A stretch of DNA of 64,000 nucleotides from Conchocele bisecta (GCA_029237695.1 CM055274.1:23611505-23675504); one strand, 5' to 3'; shown: positions 1 to 11,763, counted from the stretch's first letter. The notes: generated by a model from the letters alone, not told the origin. Translations and numbers: made by a program.

Positions 1-711
1 TTCCTAAATTTTCCTTTAATATAATATTATCGAAAAAAATATTCTTTTGGAATTGTTTATATAGCCGTAAAATTTGGGCAGCTTTCGTGAAATAGACAGT
101 AGTTATTTTAAAGCTTTACTTTTCACAGATATTGTAGTTATTTCCTTCAGAAAAACGAAAGTTAAAATAAAATACATGCCTGACAACATTTTATGGGGTG
201 GGTTCACACCCCTTGCACCTCCTTCGCTATTCCGCTGTGGTACATTACTGTTGCGTATGTCGTGACTGTGAAATTGAAACTTTCGATACTTATTTGTCAA
301 ATTCATTAATATTGTATACATGTACTTGTACGTCTGAATTTTCTTTCATTTATTTGTGGGTGTTTGCTGTTGTTTAAAGCTGCTTAAACCGACACAGGGA
401 TGTAATCTTTTACTTTTGTATATATCTATGCAGAAATAGTGATCTGATGTTTCTTTTTTGCTATAATATTCATACATATATATACAGAGCTCCTGATAAG
501 CTGCGTATTTGCTTAAATACCCTATTAAAATTGCCAAAAACCCAATTGAAATCGGAAGTAGCGAGTATCAAAAAGCAATAACAAATTTGTGGTTACTTTA
601 TGATGCATAGAAGCTGTCCAATAGATGAGTTTGTGCTTTGCAATCATGACCAGATATCATCAGTGGAGGTAATTTCCTTTTACGCTCCAGATAAGCTTTG
701 TACGGATCACC

Positions 712-897
712 GCAGGAGACGTAGAATTCTTTTTTTTATTAATTCGTTCCCACGAAATAACAATTTGTTCCCACGGGAATAAATTGTTAATTCGTAGGAA
801 CCAATTGTTAATTCGAGTTAAATTGAGGGAACAAATTGCAAAATTGAAGGGAACGAATTAATTTTAAAAAAATCATGTTCCCTGCGGGGCTCCGTAG
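712..897. mobile_element. MITE built from inverted GGGAACGAATT motifs (short copy)
   Basis: Ends are CCGCAGGAGACGTAGAATTC-like on the left and CCCTGCGGGGCTCCGTAG on the right. Between them lie alternating inverted copies of a GTTCCCacgaaataacAA motif. A longer copy is at 43,557-43,898, where both ends read TACGGAGCCCCGCAG in inverted orientation. It has no coding capacity. Confidence 0.6.
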
Positions 898-1384
898 CTT
901 TGCGTCTAAAGAGGCTTGTGTACCCAGATTTCAAATTCAATATATATTTTATTTTTTGTAAATCGGTTACCGAATATATCACCTATCTTTCCAGTAATAT
1001 AACATAGGGAATAAATGAGTTGAAAATCCACTTACTTGAGCTGAAAAAAGCAAATTCCCTTCAAGTATGTGAATGGTCGACTTTATTAGAGCATCTTTAC
1101 TCCTTGAAAATAAATACATATTCTCAAATTGTGTGAGTATTTTGTAATTGCACTTTCGACAATCAATACATATTCAGAGGACTTAAATCTGTAAAAGTCA
1201 CATATGCGCCTTATCTGGATCATGCTCAGAAATTACGAAACCCTTCAGAATTGAACACCCTGGGGTTTTCTTGGTGCTCGATTTAGATAGGGTCTACAGG
1301 ACCAACTGTGTTTATATTATGAACTGCTTTTACACATTATATAAATGTATATCTGGGATTATCTGCATATAGTACACAGGCCAG

Positions 1385-1515
1385 GGTTCAATATTCAGTA
1401 ATGCGTTTAATATTTCTCCCTATCTATTCAGTAATACGTGATCCAAAACCGTTAATCTGGCCTAAAATGACAGCTGTTGTTGACAGGCTGTAAAGCAGCA
1501 TTAAATAACTAAATA
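1385..1515 (+). mobile_element. SINE 3' half (fragment)
   Basis: Carries the tail block GGCCTAAAATGACAGCTGTTG, then a short stretch and a TTAAATAAC-type ending. The inverted partner is at 43,180-43,330. Confidence 0.5.
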
Positions 1516-1823
1516 CTACATAGGGTTTTCATTTATAGGCACATTATGTATCTCGACCTTGGAATTTACAATATCTACTTGTGACCCATGACATTAGCAA
1601 CACAATGGACATTGTTAATGTGTAAAACATTATTTAAAACACTACCTAATTATTAAACTTTAGTATTGATCGACCATAATGGCATTGTCACCCATGTAGT
1701 TTAAAACCTAATAAAAACAGCAGTATTCCACACCAGCCGGCACAGCTGCTGATCAACCTGTGTACTTGTGCAGTCCACATAAGTCTTCCATTTATTACTG
1801 CGCTTATGCCATTTATAGCTCAT

Positions 1824-1929
1824 CTACAGTGGGGTCAGCGTGTAAGTGCATACACGAACGAACACGACAGGTTGGAACCAACCTGTCGTGTTCGTTCGTG
1901 TGTGCATTTACACGCTGACCACACTGTAG
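1824..1929. mobile_element. 106-bp palindromic MITE (family C)
   Basis: An almost perfect hairpin. The arm begins CTACAGTGGGGTCAGCGTGT and runs through an ACGAACGAACACGACAGG block to a centre at GGTTGGAACCAACC, then returns. Another copy is at 42,757-42,863. A third copy, at 49,073-50,175, is split by an assembly gap and a SINE. Confidence 0.8.
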
Positions 1930-2226
1930 TTCCTTTGTAGACATAGAGATATGGCCAAACAATGATATAGAGACATGACATGTGAACAACTGTGAAACAT
2001 CATAACGATGATCTAGTATTCGGGGGCTCGTTTCACTAAACTTTGTACGACTAAAATGTTTGTAAATGCCAATTTAGGATTGTCTGGAAATTTCAATTGA
2101 TACTTTACATTTATTGATAATAGGCTGCATACTCAATAAAGGTAAATCCAATAATAGTTTACAAGAAAACATTGTTAATGTGACATTTGCAGACTATCAT
2201 AATTTTCCAGTTACGAACATTTTAGC

Positions 2227-2595
2227 GATAGGGGTTCATCCTTAACCGGAATTCCGACTGGAGACCTGGTTTGACCCTCATATACGTCTTTGGCATTGTG
2301 TATGTGACGGTTGAATCTGGTTATATCCCTTATGTGAGTATTATGATGATTTGTAATCCTATTTTAGGGGAAGGGGCCAAGTGACTTTGGTGTAGTATGG
2401 ACCTGGCACCAGGTCTGGTTATTTTAATTTCAGGGCTGAATATATTTTTTCTCTATGTAAATATTCCGTTCTGATTTTGGGATTTTCCCGCCAATGTAGC
2501 AGGTTAAAACGGGATCAAACCCGTTTGCCCAGCCTTACATGATGTTAGCTGTTGATAGGCTGTTAAACACCAATAAACAAACAAGCAAACATACA
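2227..2595 (+). mobile_element. SINE, subfamily with GGTTCATCCTTACCGG head
   Basis: Head GGTTCATCCTTAACCGGAAT, body with TGGACCTGGCACCAGGTCTGG and GATTTTGGGATTTTC, tail TTAGCTGTTGATAGGCTGTT and an AAAC-rich end. Other copies are at 6,953-7,313 (plus) and 39,617-39,960 (minus). The shared body relates it to the longer SINEs at 3,105 and 12,284. Confidence 0.75.
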
Positions 2596-2639
2596 TACAT
2601 TTTAGTCGTACGAAGTTTAGTGAAATGGCACCCAGTTTA

Positions 2640-3060
2640 TTATGCCCCACCACAATAGTGGAGGGGGCATTTAGTGTTACACTTGTCCGTTCGTCCCGTC
2701 CCGTCCGTCCGTCCGTCCGTCAATCACCAACCTTGTAAGTCGTAAAAGTTTACAACCGTACTAGCTACCGACCGGAAACATGGTATGTAGCTTCCTTGAT
2801 TAGTAGATGCGCAAATTTTATTTCAAGTTTTGATTCGACCCCTGGGTCATGGCTTACATTATCTCCCCCTTTTTGACTTAGAATTTTCCAATTTTTCCTT
2901 GTAAGTAGTAAAACTTTTAAACTGTAATAGCTACCTCCCTGAAACTTGGTATGTAGCTTCCTTAAGATGAGTAGATGCGCAAAATTTATTTCAATTTTTG
3001 ATTTGACCCCTCGGATCATAGATTATCTCCCCTTTGGACATGAAAGTTTTCCTCGTTTAT
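2640..3060. repeat. Dispersed repeat with internal duplication
   Basis: Starts with GCCCCACCACAATAGTGGAG and a run of CCGTCCGT. A ~165-bp segment (CTTGTAAGT..GTATGTAGCTTCCTT..GATTCGACCCC) then occurs twice. A related inverted block is at 42,130-42,430, and related sequence is at 53,460-53,790. The open frame on the minus strand here is two copies of the repeat and not a gene. Confidence 0.6.
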
Positions 3061-3104
3061 TATGATCAAAGCGGTATGTGGGACATCTGTGTTCTATCAA
3101 CACA

Positions 3105-3546
3105 TTGGGTGGTTGGTCAGGCGAATGCGATGGCGTAAATTAACAGTAGGGGTTTCTCCTGATATTAATCACGATTTGACTTGTTTGGCCCTCAGGTACG
3201 TTTTTATCTTTGGCTTGTTTGTTACCTGGCAGTTGAATTGGGTTATTGCCCATTATAAAAGTAGTGAGATTATTACTGATCCTACTGCTTTTGGGAGGGG
3301 GCCAAGTGATTCTGGTGTGGCGAGGACCTGGCTTCAGATCAGGATTATTCTGATTTCAGGGCTGAATATAGTTTTTTTTTAATGTAAATGTTCATTTTTT
3401 ATTTTGGGATTTTCCCCCCATTTGTACATGTACTTGAACATGTACTTGTACAGGTAATATATGGGATTTAGTACTAAATCCACTGACCGGGCCTTAAATG
3501 ACCGTAGCTGTTGTTGGGCCGTTAAACCCCAGCAAACAAAAACAAT
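3105..3546 (+). mobile_element. SINE, subfamily with GGCGAATGCGATGGCG head
   Basis: Same layout as the well-bounded copy at 12,284-12,759: a GGCGTAAATTAAC head, TTTGGCCCTCAGGTACG, GATCCTACTGCTTTTGGGAG, GTGTGGCGAGGACCTGGC, then a GTACATGTACTTG block and a tail ending in AAACCCCAGCAAACAAAAAC. An inverted partial copy is at 41,885-42,120. Confidence 0.75.
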
Positions 3547-5454
3547 CTATCGACACATTTTCTAGTTAATACATGTAACAGCAGTCCTATTTCACCGACT
3601 GATTGCAGGTGTGGGAATTTTCAGGATACATGTATATCCTGAAATCGGCATTTGGAACTGTTCCCACCCCTGTGATTGACAAACAGTGTAGATCCTGCGC
3701 TGATTGGTCTAGGTCTACACTGGTCGCATTGGCCATATGCCCCATTTTCCAAATATCCACATATAATACATAGTTATAATACTGCCTTTGTCTTTCTTGC
3801 ATTGTGTGATGATGGAACGTTCATTCAAGCTGATATGCACAGCGCTCCAGATAAGTTGCGTATTGGCGTATTTTACACACTTGTTTTAACATAATACACA
3901 TTTATCAATAGTGGGAGTACAAAATACTCACAGCAATGTGAAAATCTGCATTGATTTTCAAATTGAGTAGTGAAAATAGTGTAATAAAGTTGAAATTTTA
4001 CTTTAACTTAATTGACCTGCAAAAAGCCTAAATAAGTGAATTTTTTAATTGTTTTATATTTTTTATAATTTGTTCCCTATTTAATAAAGAAGACCATCTA
4101 TAATACAGTTGTAAAAGTAAAATACGGATGTAATTTGAAATCTGGGGGTATAATGCTCTTTAGACACGACAAACGTATCTGGAGCTCTGCATGCAGTTGG
4201 TGGATTCACCCTTTCAACACTACAGCCAATAAAGCCAGCATTTGCAAATATTGTGGATCATAATGAGCCGTCCCATCAGGATTCACAGTGTTTGTCATTA
4301 TTTTAAGATTTTGAAATATACATTTTTTTTATGCCCCCGGTCTCGGTAGAGCCAGGAGCCAAATGGTGTTAGGACTGTGTGTCCTGTGCCCGTGGGGTTG
4401 GTTAAGAAGTTTGCCGTAGTTTCTACAATCTGCCACGAGGGGCATTTGTGTGACGATAGGCCACATTTCTTGTTTATTAATTGAATAGCCCAACATTAAT
4501 ATGTGATAAACGTACCGTGTTATATGTTTAGGGATGAAAGGGTTGAACGCTACAGAGGCACTTAATATGTGGCATGTATATAGTTGTCTAAATTAGCAAA
4601 TACAGCATCTCGTGTTAGTAAACTGGGTTATAGCCAACTGCAAACAATGCAATATGCATGTCAGAGGCAAGTCTTAGTGGGACAATTATCAAAATTCTCC
4701 AAAAATTGCACGGGGATGGGTTGTGGCCTAGGGGTTGGAACACCTGACCTCCAGTTCAAACCTCGCCTTAGACATCAAAATACTTTGATAGTAATTCCAT
4801 CCCACTGGTCTGTCGGATGAGATTTTAAACTGTGGCCTCGTCTCTATATGACCTTAGCTGTTGCTGGGACGTTAAGCACATTCACTTTCACTTTTTTCCA
4901 AAATTGCACGAGAAAAATTCCCACCCCCAACAGTTGCAATGCAACAGTGGTTTGTACGTAATCCAAGCTTCTATATTCTACATGTATTGTAACCATTTTC
5001 TTTATTATTTGTATCAATTTTGTATTTTCTATATTTATGTGACTCAACATTGCAACCAAGGGCTTGTTTTAAACCAGTGCCTTCACTCATTACATTGAAA
5101 TACATGGCAACGGAGATGGCAACTTATGGCAAATATTTACACCTGTTTTTCTTATTTCTCTGTGAAAGTGTATGTTGTGACCACTCATTTGAAATAAATA
5201 AAATATTTTTCCGTCCGTAATATTGTGTATCCTTAGCATATAATTGGTTAAGCACAGTTATATGGCGTGATACTGCTCTGACAATTTTGTTACATTCTCC
5301 AGACAGGATGCTGATTCACTAACCAAGGGTGTAGCCCTGATCAGGCTGCCATTGGCTACACTGGTCACACTTTCAAATACCCTTATTTTGACGTGGTGGG
5401 TCATATAACGCTTACATGACACTTTCCAACAAATCCTGCACATCGTCTGACAAT

Positions 5455-6232
5455 TGCCAACAAATCTAGCGAGACATTTGCCAACACATTTTGCACATCG
5501 TATGACAAATCCTGCATATCATCTGACATTTGCCAACAAATTCTGCACAACATTTGCCGACAAATAGTGCATATTGTTGGACATTTGCCAATAAATTATA
5601 TAAATCGTCTGACATTTGCCAACAAATTCTGCAAGACATTTGACTATAAATCGTGCACATCATATGTTTTTTTTTGCTAACAAATTCTGCACAATATTTG
5701 CCAAANNNNNNNNNNNNNNNNNNNNNNNNNNNNNNNNNNNNNNNNNNNNNNNNNNNNNNNNNNNNNNNNNNNNNNNNNNNNNNNNNNNNNNNNNNNNNNN
5801 NNNNNNNNNNNNNNNNNNNNNNNNNNNNNNNNNNNNNNNNNNNNNNNNNNNNNNNNNNNNNNNNNNNNNNNNNNNNNNNNNNNNNNNNNNNNNNNNNNNN
5901 NNNNNNNNNNNNNNNNNNNNNNNNNNNNNNNNNNNNNNNNNNNNNNNNNNNNNNNNNNNNNNNNNNNNNNNNNNNNNNNNNNNNNNNNNNNNNNNNNNNN
6001 NNNNNNNNNNNNNNNNNNNNNNNNNNNNNNNNNNNNNNNNNNNNNNNNNNNNNNNNNNNNNNNNNNNNNNNNNNNNNNNNNNNNNNNNNNNNNNNNNNNN
6101 NNNNNNNNNNNNNNNNNNNNNNNNNNNNNNNNNNNNNNNNNNNNNNNNNNNNNNNNNNNNNNNNNNNNNNNNNNNNNNNNNNNNNNNNNNNNNNNNNNNN
6201 NNNNNCACAATATTTGCCAAACAAATCCTGTG
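5455..6232. repeat. 31-bp minisatellite interrupted by an assembly gap
   Basis: Imperfect tandem copies of a ~31-bp unit with core TTTGCCAACAAATTCTGCAC, alternating with shorter 27-bp variants. The array enters the N run at 5,706 and resumes at 6,206, so its true length is unknown. The inverted counterpart at 39,090-40,265 is longer and uninterrupted. The open frames that cross this stretch exist only because of the N run. Confidence 0.85.
5706..6205. other. Assembly gap (500 N)
   Basis: Exactly 500 N inside the minisatellite. A round size of this kind normally marks a gap of unknown length. Confidence 0.95.
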
Positions 6233-6302
6233 TAGGTGGTTGGTCTGGAGAATATGATTGTTAATTCATACATTTGCCAACAGATATATACGCAGTGATT
6301 AG

Positions 6303-6378
6303 GTCGTATTGACAGGATATCAAAAATGTTTCACGGCACCGTGTTTCACGGCACATATGCACTGTGTTGACGGGATAA
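6303..6378. mobile_element. Fragment of MITE family F
   Basis: Contains GATATCAAAAATGTTTCACG, the CGGCACCGTGTTTCACGGCA palindrome and the end TTGACGGGATAAA. Fuller copies are at 12,895-13,162 and 59,540-59,840. Confidence 0.65.
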
Positions 6379-6595
6379 AGGTACATTCCTGTCTGTATAT
6401 GATCTTGTTGTTGAATGGACATAAAACACAAACCAATCAGTCAGTCATGAATCAAAACCAGTTGTGATGACCTTAGCTGTTGACAGGCCATTAAACACCA
6501 TTAAATAAATAAATAACACTCGGGATGATCTAAAAGATGTAGACAGACTATACGAGATGGCAAGATTGTAGATTTCTGTTTGTCGGCTGACAGGC

Positions 6596-6850
6596 TTAAC
6601 CCTTAGACCGCTACTTACAACAAGTGTCGTCTGCTTTTATATCTTGCCTTATTTCTCAATAAAAACATGGTTTGACAGCACTTCAGAATCATTTCCATTG
6701 GAAATGATTCTGAAGGAAGTGCTGTCGAAGCATGTTGTAAATTATATTATTATAAAGTGCTGTTAAAGCCTGTTTTTGATGATAAAAATGCAAAATGGAA
6801 AATAAACAGCAGACGACAAAAAAGATAAGATAGCGGTCTAAGGATTAACG
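6596..6850. mobile_element. MITE family B, copy 1
   Basis: Terminal inverted repeats read TTAACCCTTAGACCGCT and AGCGGTCTAAGGATTAA. Subterminal blocks GTCGTCTGCT and AGCAGACGAC follow. The centre is a hairpin around CAGAATCATTTCCATTGG. Further copies are at 21,850-22,065, 26,655-26,876, 26,980-27,143 and 31,565-31,762. Confidence 0.8.
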
Positions 6851-6952
6851 CTAGGATTTTGAAATTAGTAGCCAAAATAAACTGATAATGCCAAAAAAGA
6901 CAATACATGTACTATTTGACGTTTGTTCCAATATGTTCCATAATACTATTTC

Positions 6953-7313
6953 GGGGTTCATCCTTACCGGAATTCCGTCTGGAGACCTGGTTTGGCCCTC
7001 ACATACATGTACGTCTGCCATTTAGTATGTATGTGACAGTTGAATCTGGTTATACCCCTTATGTGAGTATTACGATTATTCGTAATTCTATTTTAAGGGA
7101 AGGGCCAAGTAACTTGGTGTGGTATGGACCTGGCACCAAGTCAGGTTATTCCAATTTCAGGAATGAATATATTTTTCTCGATGTAAATATTTCGTTCTGA
7201 TTTTGGGATTTTCCACCAATGCAGCAGGTTAAAACGGGATCAAACCCATTTGCCCAGCCTTACCTGACCTTAGCTGTTGATAGGCCGTTAAACAATAATA
7301 AACAAACAAATAA
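6953..7313 (+). mobile_element. SINE, GGTTCATCC-head subfamily
   Basis: Full-length-looking copy from GGGGTTCATCCTTACCGG to a tail AATAATAAACAAACAAAT. It shares body and tail with 2,227-2,595. Confidence 0.75.
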
Positions 7314-7777
7314 TTTGGAATAATTTCAGAAAATTATTTGTGGTGGTTTATTGGGAGCATTCTTATGTCATCATACCGACCGAGTTAACTTTTGTTTTTG
7401 CAAAATATTTAATGTGGTTCATTACAAGCACGAGGTACATTACATGTACTCCCCTGCATCGTGTTCATGTGTGGCCTCATCATTCTTGCGGTTTACTCAA
7501 AATAGGGACCCGACAACATTTGCAACAATCGAAGATCTTGCAACGTTACCCAATAGGATTATGCTCTAATGAGGGATCGTAGCTAGTTATCTCCCGTTGA
7601 ATGTATTTATAGAAATCCGGTCCAAATTGTGTAAGTTAGGACCTTATTGCTTGTAAAAAGAGCGAATGTAGCATGAATTGTTATAAAAAGGAACAATTAT
7701 ATTGATGTTGACTAGTGTTTATCCATCCGTGTGGCAGGTGGAAGCATACGATGGGTAACTTAACGATCAGTGTTCAT

Positions 7778-9045
7778 TATGGCAAACCAAATGCACAATC
7801 ATTCCTTAAACGATAGTTTGGAGCTTAAACCATAGTTTATGTTCCTCAAACCCTAGTTTGGGCTCGCCAAATGCACAATAATTCACTAAGCCTCAGTTTG
7901 AGAGTCTAAACCATGGTTTAGGAGCTCAAACCCCAGTTTGAGCAATTATTGTGCAGTTGGCCAGAAACTGCCGTTTGAGGTCGTAATCCAATAACGAGCC
8001 TAAACCCTAGTTTGGACCAAAACCACAGTTTCAGAAAAAAAACTGCCAATCGTGATCCCAAACGGTAATTGTCTTAAACCCTGGTTTGAGCAATGATTGT
8101 GCACTTGGCGGCAGAAACCACCGTTTAGACTCTCAAACTAGGGTTTCTGATAGCTTGAACCACGGTTTGAGCTCAAACCCCAGTTTAGATTGCCCAAACC
8201 CTAGTTTAGGCTCGCCAAATACATAATAATTCACTAAACCCCAGTTTGAGAGTCTAAACCATGGTTTAAGCTCTTAAACCCCAGTTTGAGCAATTATTGC
8301 GCATTTGGGCGTTTGAGGTCGTAATCCAATAAAAAGCCTAAACCCTACTTTGGACCCAAACCCCAGTTTAAGAAACAAAGTGCCAATCGTGATCTCAAAC
8401 TGTAGTTTTCTTAAACCCTGGTTTGAGCAATTATTGTGCACTTGGCGGCAGAAACCACCGTTTAGACCCTCAAACTAGGGTTTCTGATAGCTTAAACCAC
8501 GGTTTGAGCTCAAACCCCAGTTTGGACTGCCCAAACCCTAATTTAGGCTCGCCAAATGCACAATAATTCACTAAACCTCAGTTTGCGAGTCTAAACCATG
8601 GTTTAGGCTCTCAAACCCCAGTTTTTGAGCAATTATTATGCATTTGACCAGAAACTGCCGTTTGAGGTTGTAATCCAATAAAAAGCCTAAACCCTAGTTT
8701 GGACCCAAACCACAGTTTTAAGAAAAAAAACTGCCAATCGTGATCCCAAACGGTAGTTTTCTTAAACTCTGGTTTGAGCAATTATTGTGCACTTGGCGGC
8801 AGAAACGACCGTTTAGACTCTCAAACTATTTCTGATAGCATAAACCACGGTTTGAGCTCAAACCCAGTTTAGACTGCCCAAACAAACCCTAGTTTAGGTT
8901 CGCCAAATGCACAATAATTCAATAAACCCCAGCTTGAGAGCATAAATCATGGCTTGGGCTCCCAAACCCCAGTTTGAGCAATTATTGTGCATTTGGCCAG
9001 AAACTGCCGTTTGAGGTCGTAATCGGTAGTTAATTTACGAAATCG
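7778..9045 (+). repeat. Left arm array of ~345-bp units
   Basis: Unit starts, marked by GGCTCGCCAAATGCACAATA, lie at 7,861, 8,209, 8,546 and 8,897, giving periods of 348, 337 and 351 bp. Within a unit about a dozen 12-bp motifs of form AAAC-N4-GTTT occur every 15-35 bp. Examples are AAACCCTAGTTT, AAACCATGGTTT, AAACCCCAGTTT, AAACTGCCGTTT and AAACCACCGTTT. Flanking the motifs are repeated GCACAATAATT blocks. Confidence 0.9.
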
Positions 9046-9059
9046 GCCTAAACGGTGGT

Positions 9060-9235
9060 TTCTGCTACCCGTCACAACCCGAGTTACGATTGGTTAAGTG
9101 ACCACAAAGCCTAGTTATCATTGGCTCATCGCTTACAATTTGTTTTGGGCATCCGTCGCAACCCGAGTTGCGATTGGTTCATCGATCTCAAAGTCTAGTT
9201 ACCATTGGCTGATCGATTTAGCCTACGGTTATCGG
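9060..9235. repeat. Two-copy tandem repeat in the foldback core
   Basis: About 78-bp units with CGTCACAACCCGAGTTACGA and CGTCGCAACCCGAGTTGCGA followed by TTGGTT, CTAGTTA and CATTGGCT. Confidence 0.65.
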
Positions 9236-9504
9236 AGGCATGGACATGCACGGCGTCACTAAATGGCGTAATGGTCGATTATTTGGATAAAGGTGAAAAT
9301 GCGGCGTAATGGGGGAAAATCGGCGTAATTATCGGAGAGAGGTGAATGCACATCCATCCATCCATCTTTTCTTTTCTTTATTGATTGAAAAGATTGACCC
9401 AAAACCAATTGCGTATAGTACACGGGATATGTTTAACGTGGTATGTGGCTCTTACTATTAATATGACCAGAAACACATATTACTAAGTTATGTCTCTGAT
9501 GTGA

Positions 9505-10290
9505 CATATACTGGTAGTCTGATTAACCCAACTGGATATGCCGGCTGCTCAGGGACTACACTGGTGTACAGATTATCGATAGTCTGATCAACCTAGCCAA
9601 ATATGCCGGCTGCTCTGGGACTACACTGGTGTACAGATTACGGATAGTCTGATCAACCCAACTAGATATGCCGGTTGCTCATGGACTATACTGGTGTACA
9701 TATTACCGATAGTCTGAACAATTTAGCTAGACATACCGCCTGATCAGGGACTACACCGGTGTACAGATTACCGATAGTCTGGTCAACCTAGCTAGATATA
9801 TCGGCTGCTCAGGGACTATACGGGTGTACAGATTACCGATATACCGGCTGCTCAGGGAATATGCCGGTGTACAGATTACTGATAGTCTGATCAACCTAAC
9901 TAGATATGCCGGCTGCTCAGAGACTACACTGGTGTACAGATTACCGACAGTCTGAACAACGTAGCTAGATATGCCGCCTGATCAGGGACTACACCGGTGT
10001 ACAGATTACCGATATTCTAGTCAACCTAGCTAGATATGCTGGCTGCTCAGGGACTACACCGGTGTACATATTACTGGTATTCTGATTAACCCAACTAGAT
10101 ATGCCTGCTGCTCAGGGACTACGCTGTTGTACGTATTAGCGATAGTGTGGTCGTCCCAAGTTGATGAGCATGCTAATCAGGCACTACACTGGTCTACAAT
10201 TTGGTGATATTCTCAGTAGCCTGTGTATATATGCAAGTTGACCAGGGGCTATACTGATCTACCGATTGTCGATATTTTGATCAGCGTGGA
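9505..10290. repeat. 65-bp tandem repeat array in the foldback core
   Basis: About ten copies of a 65-bp unit with landmarks GATAGTCTGATCAACC, CTAGATATGCCGGCTGCTCA, GGGACTACACTGGTGTACAG and ATTAC. One unit is shortened (near 9,840), and the last copies after 10,130 are degenerate. Confidence 0.85.
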
Positions 10291-10479
10291 TTGATAATTA
10301 TTGCGTTTATGACATTTTAATCCATTGTTTGCACCAAGGTGTGATACTCGGATTTATTGTCAATTGGTGATTATACAGCAAGTACCTTACGATACTACGC
10401 TTCCAGCGGGAAGGAAATTTTTGTCAGCCAATCAAAACTAGACATTGAGAAAATGTTCGTCCAATGAAACCCATACATT

Positions 10480-11763
10480 GAGCCTAAATCCTGGTTTAAG
10501 CTCAAACCGTGGTTTAAGCTATCAGAAACCCTAGTTTGAGAGTCTAAACGGTGGTTTCTGCCGCCAAGTGCACAATAATTGCTCGAACCAGGGTTTAAGA
10601 AAACTACCGTTTCGGATCACGATTGGCAGTTTTTTTCTTAAACTGTGGTTTGGGTCTAAACTAGGGTTTAGGCTTTTTATTGGATTACGACCTCAAACGG
10701 CAGTTTCTGGCCAAATGCGCAATACTTGCTTAAATTGGGGTTTGAGAGCTTAAACCATGGTTACTCTCAAACTGGGGTTTAGTGAATTATTGTGCATTTG
10801 GCGAGCCGAATCTAGGGTGTGGGCAGTCCAAACTGGGGTTTGAGCTCAAATCGTGGCTTAAGCTATCAGAAACCCTCGTTTGAGAGTCTAAACGTTGGTT
10901 TCTGCCGCCAAGTGAACAATAATTGCTCAAACCAGGGTTTAAGAAAACTACCATCGGGGATCACGATTATCAGTTTTTTTCTTAAACTGTGGTTTGGGTC
11001 CAAAGTAGAGTTTATGTTTGTTATTGGATTACGACCTCAAACGGCAGTTTCTGGCCAAGTGCACAATAATTGCTTAAACTGGGGTTTGAGAGCCTAAACC
11101 ATGGTTTAGACTCTCAAACTGGAGCTTTAGTGAATTATTGTGCATTTGGCGAGCCTATATTAACTAGGGTTTGAGAAGTCCAAACTGGGGTTTCAGCTCA
11201 AACCGTGGTTTAAGCTATCAGAAACCCTCGTTTGAGAGTCTAAACAGTGGTTTCTGCCGCCAAGTGCACAATAATTGCTCAAACCAGGGGTTAAGAAAAC
11301 TACCGTTTGGGATCACGATTGGCAGTTTTTTTCTTAAACTGTGGTTTGTGTCCAAAGTAGGGTTTAGGCTTGTTATTGGATTACGACCTCAAACGGCAGT
11401 TTCTGGCCAAATGCACAATACTTGCTGAAACTGGGGTTTGAGAGCCTAAACCATGGTTTAGACTCACAAACTGGGGTTTAGTGAATTATTGTGCATTTGG
11501 CGAGCCTAAACTAGGGTTTGGGCAGTCCAACCTGGGGGTTGAGCTCCAACCGTGGTTTAAGCTATCAGAAACCCTAGTTTGAGAGTTAAAACAGTGGTTT
11601 GAACCGCCAAGTGCACAATAATTGCTCCAACCAGGGTTTAAGAAAACTACCATTTGGGATCTCAAATGGCAGTTTAAGCCCAAACTAGGGTTTCAGGAGC
11701 CTAAACTAGGGTTTAAGCTCCAAACCATGGTTTAAGAAATTATTGTGCATTTGGCTTGCCATA
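10480..11763 (-). repeat. Right arm array of ~345-bp units, inverted
   Basis: Reverse-complement copies of the left-arm unit. The landmark TGTGCATTTGGCGAGCC recurs near 10,791, 11,143 and 11,491. Open frames on the plus strand repeat the same peptide three times (for example GLRPQTAVSGQ), which reflects the repeat and not a protein-coding gene. Confidence 0.9.

Larger units (their letters stand above)
74..7720 (+). repeat. Left arm of a long interrupted inverted duplication
   Basis: Blocks of this stretch recur as reverse complements between 34.2 and 44.9 kb. Examples read by eye: 180-380 with 44,671-44,870; 712-897 with 43,557-43,898; 1,380-2,650 with 42,430-43,340; 3,560-3,620 with 41,800-41,850; 4,510-5,440 with 40,370-41,190; 5,455-6,232 with 39,090-40,265; 6,390-6,960 with 36,240-36,550; 7,340-7,700 with 34,210-34,560. 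Order is largely conserved, but the right arm carries insertions and a foreign block. The 7,340-7,580 block is close to 95% identical to its partner. No gene is visible in this arm. The open frames here are interrupted copies of repeats. Confidence 0.75.
7778..11763. mobile_element. Foldback-type transposable element with satellite arms
   Basis: The two ends are inverted copies of TATGGCAAACCAAATGCACA (right end TATGGCAAGCCAAATGCACA, read on the minus strand), and the similarity continues for about 75 bp. The element is bounded on both sides by GTTCAT (7,772-7,777 and 11,764-11,769), which looks like a 6-bp target-site duplication. Behind each end lies an array of a ~345-bp unit, and the two arrays are in opposite orientation. 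The core (about 9,050-10,480) holds different tandem repeats. No transposase frame is visible, so it is non-autonomous. The architecture resembles Foldback/Galileo-type elements of flies, but no sequence kinship is claimed. On the right it abuts a SINE head (GTTCATCCTTACCGGAATC), which is probably the target. Confidence 0.8.

Noticed and set aside
5466..6273. Open frames of about 200-250 residues
   Set aside because: They are produced by the 500-base N run and contain hardly any real codons.
10568..11428. Three plus-strand frames with near-identical peptides in the foldback arm
   Set aside because: They are the three tandem repeat units read in one frame; the peptides have no meaning outside the repeat.
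7778..11763. CRISPR-like array
   Set aside because: Spacing and unit structure do not fit: the units are ~345 bp, the short motifs are variable palindromes with repeated intervening sequence, and the genome is eukaryotic.
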